Source: Paraburkholderia bonniea (GTDB lineage: Bacteria > Pseudomonadota > Gammaproteobacteria > Burkholderiales > Burkholderiaceae). From it: DNA of 64,000 bases. Position 1 is the stretch's first letter, and each line of letters opens with the position of its first letter. Position numbers and translations under genes: made by a program. This document shows positions 60,762 through 64,000 of this stretch, piece after piece. The stretch is from NCBI RefSeq assembly GCF_009455625.1, contig NZ_QPEQ01000001.1, forward strand, positions 2,790,001 through 2,854,000, in the 5' to 3' direction. Below the pieces are notes generated by a model. That model saw only the letters and a program-made list of their open reading frames with translations, was not told the origin of the DNA and did no database searches.

Positions 60762-61427
60762 TCAATCTGCCTGAGCGCAGATGTAAGCGTGCAGATCATG
60801 AGCGAACGCATCCAGCTCTTCGCTCAGTTGCCGCGCCAGCCGGCCCAGTACGTTGTATGCCAGCACGGCGGGGATGGCGACCACCAGCCCGAACGCGGTC
60901 ATGATGAGCGCCTCTCCGACCGGCCCCGCGACGTTTTCAATCATTGCCTGGCCGCTGGCAGCGATACTGCCGAGCGCGTGATAAATGCCCCAGACAGTGC
61001 CGAGCAAACCAACAAACGGTGCCGTGCTGCCCACCGAAGCCAGCAGCACCTGACCAAACTCAAGCCGCCGCTGTGAGGTGCTGAGCGCCTGGCGCAACGC
61101 GCGCAACACCCTTTCGCCACGCTCGACGCGCGCCAGCAAGATGCCAGGCGCGCCGGATTCAGCAGCATCCAGTGCAGCTTGCGCGAGCGGCACGAAGACC
61201 CGCTCACGGTCTATCCGGCGCAACACGGCCAGGCCATCCGTCAGCGTCGCCGTCTGCCAGAATTGAGCGACGGCGCGCACTGATTGACGCTTTGCGCGGC
61301 CCAGCATCCACCCTTTAGCCAGCAGAAAACACCAACTCGCCACCGACATAGCCAGCAACACATACGCGACGCCATGCGTAACCGCATCGCCGGTTTGCAG
61401 GTAATGAATCACGCCTGTGCTTGCCAT
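60762..61427 (-). CDS. exbB: ExbB/TolQ/MotA-family proton channel protein
   Basis: A 221-residue inner-membrane protein with three helices: near residues 15-37, about 130-155 (LASVGSTAPFVGLLGTVWGI, the family signature with the channel Thr region) and 175-195 (ALIMTAFGLVVAIPAVLAYN). It pairs with ExbD, which follows after 24 bases. Distinguishing ExbB from TolQ is not possible without the partner genes. It lies 60 bases after dapB. Confidence 0.88.
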   Translation of the reverse strand: MASTGVIHYLQTGDAVTHGVAYVLLAMSVASWCFLLAKGWMLGRAKRQSVRAVAQFWQTATLTDGLAVLRRIDRERVFVPLAQAALDAAESGAPGILLARVERGERVLRALRQALSTSQRRLEFGQVLLASVGSTAPFVGLLGTVWGIYHALGSIAASGQAMIENVAGPVGEALIMTAFGLVVAIPAVLAYNVLGRLARQLSEELDAFAHDLHAYICAQAD

Positions 61428-61487
61428 CTGAGCCCGCCGTGTATCTAGATCGAGAAAAACTAAAGAAAAATATCGCCCGGCGTAACG

Positions 61488-62285
61488 TCAGTTCAAGCCA
61501 AGCACGTCTTGCATATCAAAGAGACCGCTAGCCCGGCCCTCAAGAAAATGCGCTGCGCGCAGCGCACCTTGTGCATACGACAGACGGCTGGAAGACTTGT
61601 GCGTGATCTCGATACGCTCGCCAGTGCCAGCAAACAGCACTGTGTGATCGCCCACGATGTCACCACCGCGAATCGCCGAAAAGCCAATGGTCGACGGATC
61701 GCGCTCGCCGGTCACACCTTCGCGGCTATACACCGCGCAGTCAGCCAGATTGCGCCCCAGTGCACCGGCCAGCACCTCGCCCATTTTTAGCGCGGTGCCG
61801 GAGGGCGCATCGACCTTATGCCGGTGATGCGCCTCAATCACTTCGATGTCATAGCCCTGAGCGAACTGGCGTGCAGCGAATTCGAGCAACTTCAACGTGA
61901 CGTTGACCCCAACGCTCATGTTCGGCGCGAAGACGATACCGGTGTGTTCCGCCGCCTCACGCAACTGCGCTTTTTGCGCATCGTCGAACCCGGTCGTGCC
62001 GATCACCAGCTTCACCTGATGACGCAGCGCCGCTTGCACGTGCGCCATCGTGGCTTCTGGACGGGTGAAATCAATCACGCAATCAGCTGCGGCGAACACC
62101 TGATCGATGTCATCGCTCAGCATCACGCCCGTATGTTTGCCCAGAAATGCTCCGGCATCCTGCCCGAGCTGGGGCGTACCCGCCCGGTCGAGCGCACCGG
62201 AAAGTGTCACGCTGCTGTCGTTGAGAATGGTTTCGATGAGCATGCGGCCCATCCGGCCAGACGCGCCTGTAATAGCAATTTTCAT
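61488..62285 (-). CDS. dapB: 4-hydroxy-tetrahydrodipicolinate reductase
   Basis: A 265-residue NAD(P)H-dependent enzyme of lysine and diaminopimelate synthesis. The nucleotide-binding start is [20 protein letters not shown], the catalytic region is [20 protein letters not shown] (near residues 155-175) with the conserved His and Lys, and [13 protein letters not shown] lies near 98. Length is normal. It follows bamE after 121 bases on the same strand. Confidence 0.96.
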   Translation of the reverse strand: MKIAITGASGRMGRMLIETILNDSSVTLSGALDRAGTPQLGQDAGAFLGKHTGVMLSDDIDQVFAAADCVIDFTRPEATMAHVQAALRHQVKLVIGTTGFDDAQKAQLREAAEHTGIVFAPNMSVGVNVTLKLLEFAARQFAQGYDIEVIEAHHRHKVDAPSGTALKMGEVLAGALGRNLADCAVYSREGVTGERDPSTIGFSAIRGGDIVGDHTVLFAGTGERIEITHKSSSRLSYAQGALRAAHFLEGRASGLFDMQDVLGLN

Positions 62286-62406
62286 GGGAACGACTCGAAA
62301 AATAACGGGCGGTGCCGAGCAGCGTCAGACACAAGCCACTAGAAAAAACGACGGGCCATACGGCCCGTCATTGCATAGAACACCAAAGAGTTCACCTTGA
62401 TACCGG

Positions 62407-63180
62407 TTACTCGCCCGTCGGCCCCACCGGAGGCGCGCTGCTGTTGTCCTGGACAACCGGAGGCGTCGAGCGATGGAACTGAAACTGTGGCTGACTTGGT
62501 GAAGCTGATCCTTGAGGCACGCCGCCATTGGAAGCTGGCGTATTGGAGCGCACCGAAGGCGTGGTATTGCGAGCCGGGGCCTGGACCGCATTGGTCAGAC
62601 GGTTAGCCGCTTGAGCTGCCTGCGCGTTGGCATCGGTAACCGGCAGCGTAGTCACACCTGCTGCATCGTCTGCAGGCGAACGGGCCACATCTGGCACCGT
62701 AGGCTCAGGCACCGGCGCGGGATTCGCAGTGGCACCACCCGCGAGTGCTGATTTTTTGCCGCTCTTGTCGCCGTCAATTTCAGCGAGCAGTTCGAGATTG
62801 GACGGGAGATCTTCGCCACCGCTCCAGCTCGTCACCACGTCACCGGAGAAATTCACGACGAAGTCCCGCTGCTGCACGATTGAGGTCGAACCACGTTTGA
62901 AATAAAACACGTAGTCCCAGCGATCCGCGTGGAACATGTCAGTCAGAAGTGGCGTGCCGAGCACCTGGCGAACCTGTGCCCGAGACATGCCAGCGCGCAT
63001 CTGCGCCACGGCCTCTCTCGAAACGAAATTACCCTGAACCACCGTAATTCGATAAGGCGTGATGCGCTGGGCGATACGCTGCGTGATGCTGTCGTAGCTG
63101 CCGCATCCCGCTAGCGCAACGGCAACCGCCGCGAACAGGGCGCTACGCCCCCAGTAAACCGATAGATATTTTGAAATCAT
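62407..63180 (-). CDS. bamE: Outer-membrane assembly lipoprotein BamE with long C-terminal extension
   Basis: A 257-residue lipoprotein. The lipobox is VALAGC (Cys near residue 26), and the SmpA/OmlA domain covers residues about 45-130 (GNFVSREAVAQMRAGMSRAQ; TPLLTDMFHADRWDYVFY). The remaining roughly 115 residues are a Pro/Ala/Ser/Thr/Asn-rich low-complexity tail absent from E. coli BamE (113 residues). BamE assists beta-barrel insertion by the Bam complex. The start at 63180 (MISKYLSVYWG) is preferred; 63192 is possible. It is divergent from fur, a conserved arrangement. Confidence 0.92.
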   Translation of the reverse strand: MISKYLSVYWGRSALFAAVAVALAGCGSYDSITQRIAQRITPYRITVVQGNFVSREAVAQMRAGMSRAQVRQVLGTPLLTDMFHADRWDYVFYFKRGSTSIVQQRDFVVNFSGDVVTSWSGGEDLPSNLELLAEIDGDKSGKKSALAGGATANPAPVPEPTVPDVARSPADDAAGVTTLPVTDANAQAAQAANRLTNAVQAPARNTTPSVRSNTPASNGGVPQGSASPSQPQFQFHRSTPPVVQDNSSAPPVGPTGE

Positions 63181-63302
63181 TTCACTCACCATGCGGGCTT
63201 GCAGACAAGCCGCGCGAGTTTTGTCGATTGACAATGATGACCTGGACCAACCAAAAGCCATTACTATGAGAACCCTGAATTGTACTCTAGGGATCCCTTG
63301 CC

Positions 63303-63728
63303 ATGACCAACCCAGCCGATCTCAAGAATATCGGACTCAAGGCGACCCTACCGCGCCTCAAAATTCTGGAGATTTTTCAGCATAGTCCGGTGCGTCATCT
63401 GACCGCCGAAGACGTCTACCGCAACCTGCTGCACGAAGAACTCGATATCGGTCTGGCCACGGTTTACCGCGTGCTGACGCAGTTCGAACAAGCAGGCTTG
63501 CTATCACGCAGCAATTTCGAATCCGGCAAAGCCGTATTCGAACTAAACGAAGGCTCACACCACGATCACCTGGTGTGCCTTGACTGCGGCCGAGTCGAAG
63601 AATTTTTCGACATCGAGATCGAGAACCGCCAGCAGGCAATTGCCAAAGAGCGCGGCTTCAAACTGCAGGAACACGCACTCGCACTGTATGGCATGTGCAC
63701 CAAGGAGAACTGCCCGCATCGCAAGTAA
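63303..63728 (+). CDS. fur: Ferric uptake regulator
   Basis: A 141-residue metal-dependent repressor of iron uptake. The winged helix covers residues about 10-80 ([36 protein letters not shown]), and the metal and dimerisation region is [16 protein letters not shown] (near 88-103), with a C-terminal [10 protein letters not shown] motif. Both cysteine pairs for structural zinc are present. The promoter probably lies in the 122-base region shared with bamE; a TTGACA at 63228-63233 has no good -10 partner, so I do not call it. Confidence 0.96.
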   Translation: MTNPADLKNIGLKATLPRLKILEIFQHSPVRHLTAEDVYRNLLHEELDIGLATVYRVLTQFEQAGLLSRSNFESGKAVFELNEGSHHDHLVCLDCGRVEEFFDIEIENRQQAIAKERGFKLQEHALALYGMCTKENCPHRK

Positions 63729-63783
63729 GTAAGTCCTGGTGCTGCGCGAAGTATCAGCCGCCCCGCCCTGCTTCAAACCAGAC

Positions 63784-63835
63784 AAAAGCCCCGCCTGAGT
63801 GCAGTCATGCAATGCACACCCAGGCGGGGCTTTTT
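63784..63835. terminator. Bidirectional terminator between fur and gap
   Basis: AAAAGCCCCGCCTG and CAGGCGGGGCTTTTT form a strong stem with a smaller inner GTGCA/TGCAC pairing. A- and T-runs flank it, serving the convergent fur and gap genes. Confidence 0.93.
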
Positions 63836-63903
63836 AACGCCGTTCAACTTCCGGCGTGCTCAGTTAACGCTCAATCAGCGCTCAATCAGCATTCAATCAA
63901 AGC

Positions 63904-64000
63904 TTAAGCTGCATGCGCCAGCGCAATGGCTGTATCCAGCATGCGGTTCGAGAAACCCCATTCGTTGTCGTACCAGCTCGATACTTTCACGAGGCGGCCC
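63904..64000 (-). CDS. gap: Glyceraldehyde-3-phosphate dehydrogenase (C-terminal end)
   Basis: Only the last 31 codons are in the window. Translated on the reverse strand they read [17 protein letters not shown] and so on, ending ALAHAA and a TAA at 63904-63906. The [13 protein letters not shown] segment is diagnostic of GapA. The gene continues beyond the right edge of the window. In glycolysis it oxidises the glyceraldehyde-3-phosphate that Eda, encoded upstream, also produces. Confidence 0.93.
   Translation of the reverse strand, partial: GRLVKVSSWYDNEWGFSNRMLDTAIALAHAA

Noticed and set aside
63228..63267. Classical sigma-70 promoter and Fur box upstream of fur
   Set aside because: TTGACA at 63228 has no -10 box at 16-18 bases, and the sequence around ACAATGATGACC matches the Fur consensus too poorly to call.

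Overview
The window looks like one contiguous piece of a Burkholderiaceae chromosome (Burkholderia sensu lato). Evidence: GC near 60-65% in the housekeeping genes, and gene orders I associate with that group, namely split pntAA/pntAB/pntB, pepP-ubiH, dusB-fis-purH, ruvCAB, tyrS-dtd, rplM-rpsI, gltIJKL, edd/eda with hexR, leuS-lptE-holA-proA, and dapB-bamE-fur. I cannot name the genus from the sequence alone. I see no tRNA or rRNA gene, insertion sequence, integrase, phage gene or CRISPR array.

Layout. 1-4146: proton-translocating transhydrogenase (reverse strand), then nudJ-mnmA. 4459-9949: an FMN glutamate-synthase-like protein, a glutathione S-transferase, pepP and a UbiH-type hydroxylase. 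10248-16027: dusB-fis, purH, ruvC-ruvA-ruvB. 16196-20606: phosphatase-dtd-tyrS, anmK, erpA. 20837-22123: ynfA and the L13/S9 ribosomal protein operon. 22454-29595: a BvgAS/EvgAS-type two-component system, a DUF1090 protein and an orphan fimbrial usher. 30059-36705: an OsmC protein, RNase P RNA, an unrecognised 768-residue protein, DUF3025, pyrC and a class II amidotransferase. 36874-44624: glutamate uptake (gltIJKL), glutamate dehydrogenase, a LysR regulator, a 196-bp heptamer array, purB. 44800-50694: gluconate uptake and Entner-Doudoroff genes with hexR. 50724-64000: hemJ, proA, an unrecognised 704-residue protein, holA-lptE-leuS, an unrecognised 166-residue protein, exbD-exbB, dapB, bamE, fur and the end of gap.

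How genes work together. Gluconate enters through the GntP permease, is phosphorylated by GntK and split by Edd and Eda; HexR probably controls edd-eda and itself through two matching operators between them. Glutamate is imported by GltIJKL and deaminated by GdhA. The transhydrogenase, UbiH, HemJ, ErpA and Fur serve redox, quinone, haem and Fe-S/iron functions. RuvABC and HolA serve DNA repair and replication.

Most worth attention: (1) three unrecognised, lower-GC, signal-peptide-less proteins dropped singly between conserved genes. Their N-termini look like secreted effectors. Two of them carry short C-terminal motifs of LC3-interacting type, and a shared GTTACYTA element lies about 80-105 bases upstream of all three. 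(2) An orphan usher that lacks its last domain and has an acidic N-terminal extension, directly after a PAS-less BvgS-like kinase. (3) A 28-unit, three-block heptamer array between a LysR gene and purB, set within a wider pattern of unrelated short tandem repeats in many spacers. (4) Three genes whose -10 box lies only 6-8 bases before the start codon, implying leaderless mRNAs. No functional claim about the three orphan proteins goes beyond inference.
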